Shown here: piece by piece, positions 1 through 12,515 of the stretch
Numbering within the stretch: position 1 is the first letter of the stretch
How the letters are laid out: the number at the start of each line of letters is the position of its first letter
Source: Dermanyssus gallinae
Lineage: Eukaryota; Arthropoda; Arachnida; Mesostigmata; Dermanyssidae
Assembly: GCA_003439945.1 (NCBI GenBank)
Contig: QVRM01002439.1
Location: 1 to 64,000 of the forward strand
Direction: 5' to 3'
DNA: 64,000 nucleotides
The notes under the pieces: generated by a model
What the model was told of the DNA's origin: nothing
The model's database searches: none
Seen by the model: the letters and a program-made list of their open reading frames with translations, nothing else
Position numbers and translations under genes: made by a program

Positions 1-202
1 ACACGTGCGCACTTATTGGCGTCAAACCAGCCTTTGAAAAGAACAACAACTTGCCAGTTAGAAAACTAACAATTATCTTTCTTGGTTGACAGTAATTGCA
101 AATTGTATATATGTATGTATATATATATATATATTGATGATTTATTAATCATTTACAATACGTTTGCACACTCAGCATTGCTCGCCTTTGTAATACGTAC
201 TT

Positions 203-207
<5 letters not shown>

Positions 208-259
<52 letters not shown>
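208..259. repeat. (TA)n microsatellite
   Basis: Uninterrupted TA dinucleotides. The flanks of this and the next tract (341-369) resemble each other: ATTAATCATTTACAATACG, then CTCGCCTTTxTAATACGTACT. The unit is therefore a duplicated segment, not only a repeat. Confidence 0.95.
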
Positions 260-264
<5 letters not shown>

Positions 265-336
265 GTGACTGATTGATTAATCATTTACAATACGTTTTGC
301 ATACTCGGCAGTGCTCGCCTTTTTAATACGTACTAA

Positions 337-372
<36 letters not shown>

Positions 373-1394
373 CTATTTATGCAACTACAAGTATATCAGA
401 GATTTTCGAATTTTGTCCCGCTTAACGTATGGACGAAAAACCTTTTTGGCAGCCACTGTATCGTTCGTGCCATCCTAGCGCGTTTCGTTGTAGCATAAAT
501 CGGCCATGTCTGAAATGATATCCCGCTTTGCCCTATATCTGTTCGCCAGTTGACCGTTATAAGTATGCGTGTCGTATACTACGTCGTATATGCACGCCGT
601 AGATGGACGTTACGTGTTGCCGGTCAGATGTTTACGCTTTCTGCCGACGGGAACGAAGCATGGGAGTGGCACGGCCAAAATGAGCCAAACAGTCGCTATT
701 GCTGCCTGATAAGCTGATGAATGATAATGAAATAATAATACTAATACCAATAATAATAATGATAATAATAATAGCAGTAATAAGTGGTGTTTTCGTTGAT
801 ACAGTGGGCTAGGTACATATTATAAACAGCTACAGGCCAGCCAGACGAGAATATGATCGGGCCACTAGCCTGTTCACCGTTCGAGAATTCGTCAAATAAG
901 TGTTGACGACTTTAAATAAGACGGTGACGACCGTCTTAATCGTATCAGTCGTTACGCTGTGTTCTCGTACGGAATGTGAAGATATGGAGAAAACAGTGAG
1001 GAAAAATAAAGGCATAGGACCGGGCGGCGGGAGGGTCTAGGAGTGGCCTTAAAGATAAGAACTTGCTCCTCAGGATGAATGCTGATCGGACTGTCATTAC
1101 AAATAATACGAGCCGCCCTGATACTGTTGTCCTTTATGGTCCTTTATATATATATATTGAGTGAAGGGGATGGGTCTGCACAGACATGCACACACTTGCT
1201 AGACAATATCTTGCGGGCTAGTAAAACGTGCTAGCTATGTATGTATATGGTCTGAGTGTGTACTGACAAAGTAAAAAATAATTAGCGATCGCCTTCGCTA
1301 TGATTGAAAGGAGGTGTTGCTGAGCATTGGCGACATCTTTGGAAGCCACTGTGATACAATTTCGTAAATTGACATATAAGAAGGAGATATATAA

Positions 1395-1480
1395 ATATAT
1401 GTATGTATATATATATATATATATACATATATATGTATATATATATATATATATATACTTATACATATACATATATATAC

Positions 1481-1511
<31 letters not shown>

Positions 1512-1560
1512 AGATAATATTATATCCTATATATATCATATATATATATATATATATTTA
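1395..1560. repeat. Compound (TA)n/(TATG)n tract
   Basis: Nearly continuous TATATA with TATG and ATAT interruptions. Open frames across it (poly Ile-Tyr) are artefacts of the repeat. Confidence 0.95.
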
Positions 1561-1714
1561 TACAGACATCATCAGATAGGCATCACAGGACATGTTTGGA
1601 AGCCGTTCTCAATACGACTTCTCCTCTTTAGCTAGCCAATGAACGGAATCTCTTTCAAACAAAACTGATTTTTTCCAAACACGCTGCTATGTTCAGTGCG
1701 GGCCAGTTACACAT

Positions 1715-1751
1715 TTTCTAAAGTGTAACTGCATGAGTTACACTTTAGAAA
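1715..1751. repeat. Perfect 16-bp hairpin, 5-nt loop
   Basis: Arms TTTCTAAAGTGTAACT (1715-1730) and AGTTACACTTTAGAAA (1736-1751) are exact reverse complements around GCATG. No adjacent gene is recognised. Confidence 0.85.
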
Positions 1752-2177
1752 TTAGAAGAGACATATGACCGCCAGGTATGTCCAGCCAGTAACATCGGTA
1801 TAACAATTTATAATAGTAAACTTACTGTCACTCATAAGCAAAACAACTCCGCCCCCCCCCCCCACTCCATTCTATCAGAACTTACTTTTATATATATATA
1901 TATATGGCCTGAATGTCCAGGTACGCCCTATATATATATATACATAAGTAAGGACGAAGTTTGTTCGACGGCTCCTTATGATTCGAAAGAAGAGGCCGTT
2001 GGTCCCGGGGTCGTCAACGCCGCCGGGTTCCGAGGTCCGACAGAAATGACATTACGTACAGGAAGACGGATTCTGGGTGATATCTAGCAAGCAGGCGGGT
2101 CAGCACACAGCAAGAAATTTTGTAGACAGACTAAACAATGGAATAGGCAGAATAGGGACATATTAAGAGAGAATGAT

Positions 2178-2215
2178 ATATATATATATATTTTATATAT
2201 ATTTATATTATATAT

Positions 2216-2281
<66 letters not shown>

Positions 2282-2300
2282 TAGGAGAGAGAGAGATGAT
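2178..2300. repeat. (TA)n followed by (GA)n
   Basis: TA dinucleotides run into GAGAGA (about 2262-2296), a compound microsatellite with strand-asymmetric purines at its end. Confidence 0.95.
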
Positions 2301-3851
2301 AGTGTCAGCCTAAAGACGCCCGACGAGACAACGGTGCAAACAGATACAGACATGAATGCTCCAATATTCCAATAAGATAACGGTGTGCGTATTTTTCTCA
2401 ATTTCGATTGTTTCGTTCGTTCGACAACTAGCTAAAACGGTTGGCAGGCGTGCGTCCAACCGTGTATATGCGTGTATGTGTATATGTAGTGTGTGTGTGC
2501 GTGCTTCGAGACGAAATTCGCGAACGGATGATTGATTGAGGTTCGTATAAAAATCATGTTGAAAAATAGGAAGCTCAGCAAAGAACGAACAAAGACAAAG
2601 ACAGTAGAGGAATACAACGAGCGAGAAGAAAAAAAAGTCGTTTCTATCGCCTATGGCATGACGGCCGTTCGATAACCAACGCGATTCTGACAATTTGCGT
2701 CAGTAGATCATCATCAATCTGGGTAAATGCGACGATACAAGCGTGGCAGTAGCATCAGCAGCGAGAAGCCGACGTGCGTTTTCTAACTCTAGCAAAAGAG
2801 AGACAGCGCCTCACCTGCGCTTTGTGTTCGAGAATATTATCGACGTATTATCATCATTCTGTGCAGTTTGTGCGTCGTCCGTCTCGTTGTCGGATATCAC
2901 TGTTTTTCGTCGGCCACATCCCATAACTGTTGAGCTAACGACAAAAAAATCGGTCGTACCGCGTGTATATGCCGCTGTGCTGTGCATATCGCTTCAAGAC
3001 TGCACTCGGTTAGGACGTGAAATGAAGCTACTAGCAGGCAAACAGCAGGCATCAATAGTAGGTAGTCTGGCTCTCACTGCAAATAACAGCAGGAACCACT
3101 TTGCTATCGGATGACATAGAAGGGAATCTATAGCAATATTCGTTATGTTATGTGACTGGCTCGCCTAAGCGCATTTAGAATGCGAGAGCAATAATCGAAC
3201 CAAGCTTCCAACCATCGCGAACCAATCGCAGGGTTGGACCAATCGTTGATTGGTTGCGCCGTCGTTGGCCGTACAAGCTGACTTGATTTAGTTGTTTGCT
3301 AATCTCTTTGCTGTGCCATTCATTTATTGCTTTCTTCTCCGCATTATTATGCCCTATCTATATCTTCTCCTCTGTTTGCCACACTACCGTTCTCAATACT
3401 TTGAATCGTTTATTCGAACTAAATGCCCAGCATTGATTCTACGTAGCTTCTACGCATCTCTTTATTTATCTCTCTCTTTGTATATATATATATATATATA
3501 TATTAACCCTCCTCCACAAAAAAAAATATATATATATATATTTTTTTCTTTTACTAACTTGAATTCAAGTAAGTATTAAGGGTCAATAGCTGCTGTGGAC
3601 TGTTATATATACATAAATATATATAAGAATGTGTACAAATAGTGCCAGGAGAGCTTCTCAAATTGGGTTTGAGCCGACCATGTTTTTACATGAAGGTCGA
3701 AAGCTACCAACGGGTGAGGTTCTCGAACTACCCTGCGTTGTTAGGAGAAAGTCAGAAAGAATAGGGTTTCCTAAACACAGGCAGCACTCGTTTAACATGT
3801 ATATAATTTATATTATATATAACATTTTAATATATAGTATATTTGGTAATA

Positions 3852-3891
<40 letters not shown>

Positions 3892-5934
3892 GAATAATCT
3901 CCTGACATCTTTAAAAGTTTCTTCAATAAGCTATTCCCCTTTCGCTTAAGCTGAACAGGGTTGGGTTGGCAAATCGAAATGTTACTCCACAGAAGAATGC
4001 GCAGATATTGCAAATATTTATCATGAAAAAAAAAATTTGTGCGGGTAAGCTGGCAAGCTGGTTTTCGTGTAATTTACGGCCGACATAACCGGTCTTGTGA
4101 GAAAACCATTTGTGAACTTGTGCATAAGTTTCACAGGACAGCTTCAGTATGCGATGTGCCAATCCGAGTAAAATTTAGGAGCGCTCGTTAGACAAAATAA
4201 TATCGCCGCTGTGTCTAACAGTGTGGAACGATGTCCAGAAACATCGGTTCGGGGACGTACCTAACAATTGACTTGCGCACCTCAACTAGATGTGTTTTGA
4301 AGCCGGATCTGGCTATACATGTAAAGCCAACTTTTATTTGAATGGAAGCGTGAATAAACAAATATCTCGCATCTGTGCAACCGATATCCGCCACATTATC
4401 GCACGAATAGCCATTACATGCGTCATGTATGATAATCAGATGCGGCCACTGGTCCAGAGAAATCAATATACAGTACTTTTTTCACTGAATGGCAAGCGTT
4501 ATGGCAGCATGTTCCTTTATTTATGTGTGCTCCAAATATTTGGCCGAATTCGGATGAAATATTTGCAAGTAGACTCTAGATCCAATAAGACGGTTCGACA
4601 AGCCACACAGCCTGCAAGACAATTGAGTTCTTGAGAAGGTCGCGTAGCGCAAACGTTAACTCACCGATGTTGTATTTCATTAGAAATGGCATTATAAAAA
4701 AAAATTAATATTTGAAACATACTTGTTTCCATGCTACTTTACAGGTCTCCGACTATTTTGCGAACACCGCTAACTTCAAACATATTGGCCTTAGATTACA
4801 TGCTTGCCCGACCTTTTGCCGCGTAGGCACTCATAGTAGCCTTAATCAGGGCGTTCTTACCCCGCCATTGCCGATAATAATACACGAAGTGCTGACTACG
4901 ATATTTCTCGGTATGGCAAGGTTCAAAGACGAGGGTTTGTAACCTATGTAAGGGCTATCTCACGCACATTCACTCACGCGCATTCACTTTCAGTATAAAG
5001 ATACGATGAATGTTTTCAGCCATTTCAGACGTTGTGACTTCAACTGAATACCCGGGAGGCGCTTCGTCTTTGGTTGATGTCCTATTTAAATAATTATACT
5101 AAAAGCGAATGGTCGCTACCGCCGGTGCAGTGTCTTCGTCCAACTTGGCTTTGATTTGCGCAGCGGTCCACTTCTTGAAACGAACTTGATATTAGATGGT
5201 GCAAGGAGTGCTAGTTCTCCGTCATATATCACAAATATGATTTTACCACTATCTCAGTGCAAGCTAAGCTTACTTATTAAAATGATGACCTAAGTATATA
5301 TATATATGAATGATCACAACAAGAGACATTTAAAGCATATATTTATCGGTGTTTGTAGTTACTTTCGTGTCGAGGCCATATTGAACGACATATAGATGCA
5401 TGCTGTATAGATGTGTGTACGTTAAACTCTGACTATTTATCATTCGTGCAGAAAATATATTTGATAAACATAAAATGATACTTCAATGTAATTTCGGCAG
5501 ATATCAATGCACTCAAGGAGGACCTGAGCAAGTTGTATCGGGAGCTGCCTTTACTACCATAATCTTCGCGTCGTTGAAACTCCTGCGTCTGATAAGCCGT
5601 GTAAGTGAAGTCCTCGACGTAATGTAGAAGCCACCGCCCGACACCCCCTGAGGCTGCCGCCTTGTGATCTCAGCAAACACTTTCTTTGAGTCTTCTAGAA
5701 GAATGTTCGCCACTAGCTCCAACAGTTTTTCTCGATTGCTACCATTATAAGGACTTCACTTTTCCTGTGGGTCGCTATCTTTGGACATCCTATAGGGGGT
5801 TATTTGACTATAGATTAACTATCCATCCTTAAATATGAATCGGGCATTCCTTGGACTGCGTAAAACACGTGTTCACTCCTAATCAAAAAGTGTATTACAT
5901 TAGAAAGCGCACTGCAATTTTGTGAACGCAATTT

Positions 5935-6895
5935 TTGAGTTCACAACAATCTCTACTTACGGAAAAAATATATATACTCCTGGTCCCACGTCAGCATGGG
6001 TTTAGAAAAGAGCGCTCAACTGGAACTCAACTTGTCGAGGTCTGCGTCTGCCATGATTGGGCTATCGCGCGAAACAGGGCCCAACATCCCATACACACAG
6101 TCTACTTTGATTTTTCGTATCTTAAGATACTTTTATCTAAAATGGCGGCGCTTGGAATTGGCCCTCGGGTCCTGGCGTGGGGTCACTCATATCTAAAAGA
6201 TCGCACCTTCGCCTTAAAAGTTAGTGACTCGGTCTCGGAGCGCTCCCTATGCTCTTCTGGGGTTCCTCAAAGCTCCTGCTTAGGCCCACTTATGTATATA
6301 ATCTTCGCTCAGGACTTGAGTGTACTTCTGCGCAACCTAAACATAACGTACAACATATATGCGGGCGATCTAAAAATATATGCCCAGATCAGAGGAAACG
6401 AGGATCGCCTAAAGATTCAAGCAGCCATTAAAAGTATTGCCACCTGGTGTGAGCGAAATGATAAGGTGATCTCAGTTTCCAAGTGCGCGGTGTTGAATAC
6501 AGTCCCCGACAACTTCAGGTATCAGCTGAAAGATTTCCCTATACCTGAGGTAAAATCCTACAAGGACCTTGGAGTTACGTTCGATAGGCGTGTGAAGTTT
6601 CGAGCACATCAGCAAGAGCTCCGTCTCGACTGAGCAATCTTATACTGAGTGTATTCTCATCACAAGATGTCTCCAAATACCTGCGCCTTTATTAATTTAA
6701 ACGACAAGTATATATGTTTTCTGCAGCGTATTCAGGATAAGTTTTAAAGAGAGTCTCAAGAAGGCGCAAGCAGCCTACGGAGTCACGGTTTTATTCAACC
6801 GCCTGAGACTGCTAGTGTTGCAGTCGTTAATCACTCATTTGTTAGTCACTCATAAATAAAGAAGCTATTTGTATTGTACAGTATTGTATTGCGAA
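5935..6895 (+). mobile_element. LINE reverse transcriptase remnant with TATTG-type 3' tail
   Basis: The 5935-6633 frame has RT landmarks: QHGFRKERSTGTQLVE, motif A VYFDFS, a damaged motif B (SGVPQSSCLGPL, where GS is usual), motif C as YAGD instead of YADD, and the post-RT VKSYKDLGVTFDRRVKF. Further pieces (FLQRIQDK near 6720) follow in other frames. The 3' part has AATAAA (about 6856) and ends in repeated TATTG units (to about 6893), typical of CR1/jockey-like tails. The 5' part is missing; with an altered catalytic Asp it is inactive. Confidence 0.75.
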
Positions 6896-7278
6896 ACTCA
6901 ATGGTTGCCTCTCAACATATATACTGAGGTGGTATCTGGTTGTCCCCGAAATACTAAATTAAACCGCTATTTAACATTTTGTACGCTGACTCCTTCGAGT
7001 TGCTTGAAACGATCAAAAACGATTACCGGACAGTATGTTTCGATAAAAGGAGAGCATCCATGAATCATACAGAGTCTGAAATTCAGTATATGGGTAAAAG
7101 CTATTCTCAGAAAGGATCTTGTGAGAAAAATGTGACTTTGATGCACGTACTACTGGACAATAACATGGAAGCTAAATTGTGTGTAATATTTTGTAATAAT
7201 TTGTACGAATATGACTTTATAACGCGTGGAGGAATGGTTGCAAGTGTCAATACATGTGTACAAATCTGCTCTGCATTG

Positions 7279-7319
<41 letters not shown>

Positions 7320-7689
7320 TCAGTATGCTATCTCAATATTTTGCTCTTGTTAAATCTTGGTCGTAGCAAGCTAAGCTACTCCTGCTGAGCAGGTTATCTC
7401 ATTGACTATGAATTGGGTTCAGACGGACGTCACATGTGATACATGTCGAAATATTTGCCGATCGAAATTGATCCATATAATTATTTGTAGCAATAGAAGT
7501 AGTAGTAGACTAAAAGCTAGGAGCAATGGTATATGTTGTGGCAGTGCGGTGACTCGTGGTTTTACTGGCATATGTAGCGGTACTAGCAGGGACAGAAATG
7601 AACATAGAGACGTCATCTACTACTATCTGACGCCGGTATTGACAAGGCGCGAGCTGCCTCCAAAAATAGCTACATAGGATAGACTAGAG

Positions 7690-7970
7690 AAGGCTCGGGA
7701 CCTCTAAGTGTGTCTCTGTCATATGCGAGACAGGCGAGGAGGATGACGTGACCCGCACAATTTTCCTCTGCCCATCACTTGAAGACGTACGACAAGATTC
7801 ACCGCCACCAGCGCAGCGTCTTTAGTCGGACATGGCGGTGACAGACCTAGTCATCGCCATGCTCGAGGATCACTGCAAATTCGGAGAATGGGGTATCAGG
7901 CTGGTGGAAACCACACTGAGAACGAATCACGACTGACAACCATCATTAGAAATGAACAACAACCACAACA
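7690..7970 (+). mobile_element. Small LINE ORF2 C-terminal fragment
   Basis: One frame reads CVSVICETGEEDDVTRTIFLC then PSLEDVRQDS and AVTDLVIAMLEDHCKFGEWG. This is the cysteine-histidine tail motif (CxxxC...H/R...C) found after the RT in several LINE clades. An in-frame stop and the absence of any RT show that it is a remnant. Confidence 0.4.
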
Positions 7971-8895
7971 ACAACAAACGGAGCGCACAACGGAGCAACC
8001 TCCGGTTTCAGCGAAGCAAATGGAAACGAGTTCCAATGGAAATTGCTGTAAGAGTAGTGTAGGAATAGTTGTGAGAATCTATATAACTATAGACTAGACG
8101 GCGGTGACGACGAGCCAGGGTAGACCAACATGCATTTCATGTTTAGCTAGTAGTTGGATTCGGTCGGTCTTCGTCGTGGATCTTTTGTCTGTTAGTTGAG
8201 CATTGCCGTGTTGTTGCTGCCAAAATCTTCTCGTGGAGAAAGCCTATGTAAGGTACCCTGCATGAGAAAGAGCTATTATCTGGCTACGGTAGCGACGAGG
8301 CAGTGGAATAGAGTAATTAGTCTCTAACCAGCCCAGCACTAAAGACTAAGCGGATTTGATTACGTTTGCCTAGAACACGCTCTCGCCTTCGATGAACCCC
8401 CTCGGAGTTGAAGTAATGACCACCGCTGCTAGCTTGCTCCTGCTTTTGCCAATGGGCTGAGGCCGTGAAGTTCCAGTCGCGGCTTTAGGAAAGTAATTAG
8501 AGGTCATTCCAGTCGAACTAATAGTAGAAGTGACAGTAGTGTAGTCGGTGTCGATTTGCGACGATAATCACGACAAACGATCATGGTCGTTGTGATAGTA
8601 ATAACAATAGTAATGCGACGACGACGACGACGATGATGGTGATGATAATGTGAGATAGGATAACGATGGTGTGATAATGTCGACCATCTGTCAGGCTGTG
8701 TATCGTCGTGTTGCGTGATTCGCATTTCGTGGAAGCGGCGATTCATATCGGCGATAACACACATTGACCTAATAGGGCCTTCATCTGAGATTACATACGG
8801 GCGGGACGACCATCGAGCGGCAGCGACATTAAGCAACTTGGCGACAACCGGCTACAGTAGCTTTTTGAGCAGCTCCATGCTTTTTGGCAGGCACC

Positions 8896-9129
8896 ATGCT
8901 GAATCTGCTGAGAATCAGCGTTTTCTCCGACAGCCTCATCTCCACACCGCGGACGTCGCATTTCAAGCTATTGCTTGTTTTCCTCTTTCGTTCATTCGCC
9001 TTTCGTCTTCTTTCGGCAGCACTCGGCGCTCAAGGGGGCGCCGCTCGAGAAGCATTCTATCTACTGGGGAGAAACATGCTTGGTGGCAGTAAATACCTAG
9101 TTTCTTCAGCCAAGTGGCGAAGAGTGAAG
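8896..9129 (+). CDS. Possible short coding exon, unknown product
   Basis: An ATG at 8896 opens a 78-codon frame with a hydrophobic stretch (KLLLVFLFRSFAFRLLSAAL, about residues 24-43) followed by a basic tail (SKYLVSSAKWRRVK). The frame meets a reasonable donor, GTGAAG|GTTAGT, at 9130. The surroundings (8.5-9.1 kb) are less AT-rich than the flanks. No family is recognised, and an overlapping frame of similar length competes with it. It could equally be non-coding. Confidence 0.2.
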
Positions 9130-9630
9130 GTTAGTTATTCTGTTTGTCTGTTTAATTCGTTAACTTGACAAGAACGATTTTTAGAGATTTAATCCAAAGT
9201 TAGTGGTTCGACCGCCCGACGAGTGTCACGATGTTCAATTATCATTGCCAAAGTAATTGCATTACTGTTTCCTTATATATATATATATATATATATGTAT
9301 TTATAAATTTATACACATACATATTTACGCATACACATATATATGTGGCGACGTAGTCTATAGGGCTGGTTCGGTTGTCATCTAACGGTTTGATTCCTGT
9401 TGTTGGTCTAAGTTTCCTGGAGACATGCTTATTGACAACAGATGATAACGCTGAGAGTCAGCGACCATGCTGTCACAAGGGCTGCTGGGGTAACCCTAGA
9501 TGTCTCAACATGCCCGCCTATACAAAAAGGTAACGAGTGTACTTAGGTATGCATGTCAAGCAAATAATAAATCCATTTATCCATATCTGCACATAGACTA
9601 TATAGTGTATGCACATGTGTATATGTGCAC

Positions 9631-9667
<37 letters not shown>

Positions 9668-10368
9668 GTGCAATTCGTTACTCCATTGAGACCAAATGAG
9701 AGTAGATAACAAATACACATACATATATAGCTTAACACTCCGTTATAATTTTGCGCTAGAATACCACATAGCTAATTGAAAGAGGTGCATGTAATACGTT
9801 GCGTTTGTATGCTGAGCTATTTGACATTATTAAATGACATAACATGAGGGCACTCGAAGCCCTTTTTTGCAGATATGTCACTCAATGGTTGCCAAATCTA
9901 TGATTTTGGAACGAAAAACAGAGCAGACCGAGGTGAAGAAGTCTGCATGTTCTCCACACCTTCAAATCAGCGAAGCAACAATTTCATTCTTGAGCCCGGA
10001 AATATTGGAAGTTGATAGGGGTTCTAGGCCCTAATACCAGATGTGGAATATTTGAGCATGAATACCAGATATGCCTCAGAGATCTTTTTCGATTCATGAA
10101 CACTCTAATTTATACCGCGAGGTCATCGGCATAGAGAGTCATGCGGACACAGGGACAGTGGCCACTGACAAGGCCCGGTAGACTGCGTAACACTGAGAGT
10201 AGGAGCGGGTTGAGATTATAGCATTGGGAAATTATAAATAAACTTATAAAGTAAAATTAAGCTATTGAAATCGGTTGAAATCAATCTAAATGATCTGAGC
10301 TGTTCTATCAGCCAGGAAAATGACTTTTAACTAGTGAGAGCAATGCTATTATAAAAAAACACTTTGTA

Positions 10369-11693
10369 CATAGTGTGTTCAAAACGTATCGCGACTTTTG
10401 TGTTTTTTTTCAAAAATTATTCATTTATTCATGAATATCTATTTTGTCCCCTTCAAAGTAATCCCCATGAGATATTATACACTTGTGCCAACGGTTTTTC
10501 CAATCTTCGAAGCACTTCAAAAAACCATTTTTTTTTTTATCTTGTTCAGCTCCTCCTTCGATGCCGTCTTTATCTCGTCAAGCGTAGCGTAACGTCGTCC
10601 TTTCATGGGCCTTTTCAGTTTAGGGAACAAGAAAAAGTCACAGGGGGCCAGATCTGGGGAATACGGTGGCTGCGGCATCATTAGTGTGTTGTTTTTGGCC
10701 AAAAACTCGCGCACAAGCAACGATGTGTGAGCAGGGGCGTTATCGTGGTGCAAAAGCCAATTTTTGTTCTTCCACAAATCCGGGCGTTTCTGGCGGATTG
10801 CTTCGCGCAAATTGCGCATAACTTGCAGGTAATATTCCTTATTGACCGTTCTACCCTGTGGCAAGAACTCATGATGCACCACGCCCCTGCAATCGAAGAA
10901 AACTGTCAGCAAAACTTTCACATTCGACCGAACTTGGCGCGCTTTTTTCGGTCTTGGTTCGTGCGGCAGCTTCCATTGAGATGATTGAGCTTTGGTTTCC
11001 ACGTCATAACCATAAACCCACGATTCGTCACCAGTTATGACCCTCTGGAGCAAATTTGGGTCGTCGCGGACAGAGTCCAACATCTCATTAGCAATGTTCA
11101 TGCGATGCTGTTTTTGGTCGCAATTGAGCAATTTTGGTACGAATTTCGCGGCGACCCGTCTCATGCCCAAATCATTGATAAAAATCGAATGGCACGAGCC
11201 AATCGATATGTTTAGGTCCTCAGCAACTTCTCTAACGGTGATTCGACGATTGGCCAATACCATTTTCTCCACTTCATTAATTTTTTCGTCTGTTGTTGAA
11301 GTGCTCGGGCGTCCGGCACGCTCTTCGTCGTTCACATCTTCTCGGCCTTCTGAGAACATTTTGTACCACCGATAAACGTTGCTTCGGTCCAAGGTAGCTT
11401 CTCCGTATGCCACAGTCAACATTCGGAATGCATCGGCGCACTTAATTTCGTTTTTCACACAAAATTTGATACAGGTTCTTTGATCCATTTTTTTGAATAG
11501 GTAAAAATCGAAGACGATCCAAAACACGTGCAAGCAAAGCAGCTGTCAACAATTAAGTGAACATTCAAAATGGCCGAGCTTGTCGGCATAAGTGAGAGAC
11601 ATGAGTACCAACATAACGCCACAAAAAATCGAAATTCGAATATACGTAACCCGCGAAAATTCAAAAGTCGCGATAACGATTGAACACACCTCG
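10369..11693 (-). mobile_element. Complete mariner element with TIRs and TA target duplications
   Basis: The element is 1,325 bp. Its ends are imperfect inverted repeats: the left begins CATAGTGTGTTCAA and the right, read inward, CGAGGTGTGTTCAA; both continue into ATCGCGACTTTTG. TA dinucleotides flank it at 10367-10368 and 11694-11695, the mariner target duplication. It carries one transposase gene on the minus strand. Size and layout are normal for mariner. Only the frameshift in the gene argues against recent activity. Confidence 0.92.
10425..11488 (-). pseudogene. mariner transposase, single frameshift near the C-terminus
   Basis: DD34D transposase that would cut and rejoin the element at TA sites. 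From MDQRTCIKFC (start 11488) the frame runs 323 residues: an HTH region (ITVREVAEDLNISIGSCHSI), first Asp in TGDESWVYGYD, second in LLHHDNAPAHTS, third in SPDLAPCDFF, with 34 residues between the last two. It stops early at 10517. Beyond an 11-base T run (10528-10538, plus strand) another frame continues with the normal mariner end, including CFEDWKNRWHKC and GDYFEGDKID, stopping at 10425. One indel in the homopolymer therefore explains the break. I prefer the start at 11488 because the upstream extension is unlike mariner. Confidence 0.9.
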
Positions 11694-11826
11694 TATACTG
11701 CCCAGTAGCCCCACCGTCTATCTACGCCGCAGCGCAAAAGAAGCTGTATGGGTGGCCGCGCGCGCAGAAGTGGAGTGGAGGCACAAATGCACAAAGTTCG
11801 TGACCAGACATCACGTTGTTCCGATT

Positions 11827-12515
11827 GTCAAATCAAATCAAATGCACCTTTATTTAGTCAAAGGGGGGACAATATTTACATTTTAGAAACCGTTACCTAG
11901 ATACATACAATAGTCAGTTTACTTGTGTGGCGACATTTGCACTGTTAGCGCTTTAAGTTCTCATTGCCCTCGCCATCCGCCACGAAAACATGTTATTTAC
12001 ACGATCTGTCTTGGCAATTTGTTTCGACGAGATGGTGTTACCGCTTCTAAGATTGTTCAACCGAATGCTAAAATAATTTGACTTATTTGATGAGTTTATA
12101 ATACGATTGAACATGCGATAATCCGCTCTGGACTGAAGTTCCCGAATAGGGCTTATCACAATAGATTTTCGGGCAACGTTACACCTTAACGAGACACGAC
12201 GAAGGAATCTCCTCTGTACACTTTCCATTGCTTCAATGTGTTTATCTAAGTAAGGCCGCCAAACCTCACAGCAATAGAGAAACTTAGGTACAACCAAACT
12301 ATTATAAAGCCTCATGTAAAAATTGTAATCATTAATTATGAAACAACGAAATATGGTATTAGATATAAGATTAGCTGATCGGATGACTTGTGTAATATGG
12401 GTGCTAAAATCCAGTTGCGGTGTCACCGCAACCCCTAGGTCCCTAATACAATTTAAAATAGGGATATCCTCCCCAGAGGATACGACATCTCCATTGTCAT
12501 GGAGATGCGCCTAAT
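11827..12515 (-). mobile_element. 3' end of a LINE (RT thumb region) with ATTTG tandem tail
   Basis: The minus strand reads NCIRDLGVAVTPQLDFSTHI, MRLYNSLVVPKFLYCCEVWRPYL and ESVQRRFLRRVS, the segment following the RT domain of CR1/jockey-like LINEs. The frame stops at 11953. The element ends at about 11827 with AATAAA and tandem TTTGA units. A stop at about 12510 marks the 5' truncation. Confidence 0.75.

Larger units (their letters stand above)
1..5930. other. No recognisable gene; simple repeats
   Basis: Apart from TA tracts (118-135, 208-259, 341-369, 1395-1560, 1890-1905, 2178-2260, 3481-3541, 3857-3888), a C run at 1852-1864 and the 1715 hairpin, I see no supported gene. Open frames up to 127 codons have no recognisable motif or convincing splice context. 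Confidence 0.5.
7000..10360. other. No supported gene except the weak candidates listed
   Basis: Contains (TA)n at 7283-7313, 9272-9297 and 9630-9664, and CGA/GAT trinucleotide-rich DNA at 8505-8660. The LINE scrap at 7.7 kb and the possible exon at 8.9 kb are listed separately. Confidence 0.45.
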
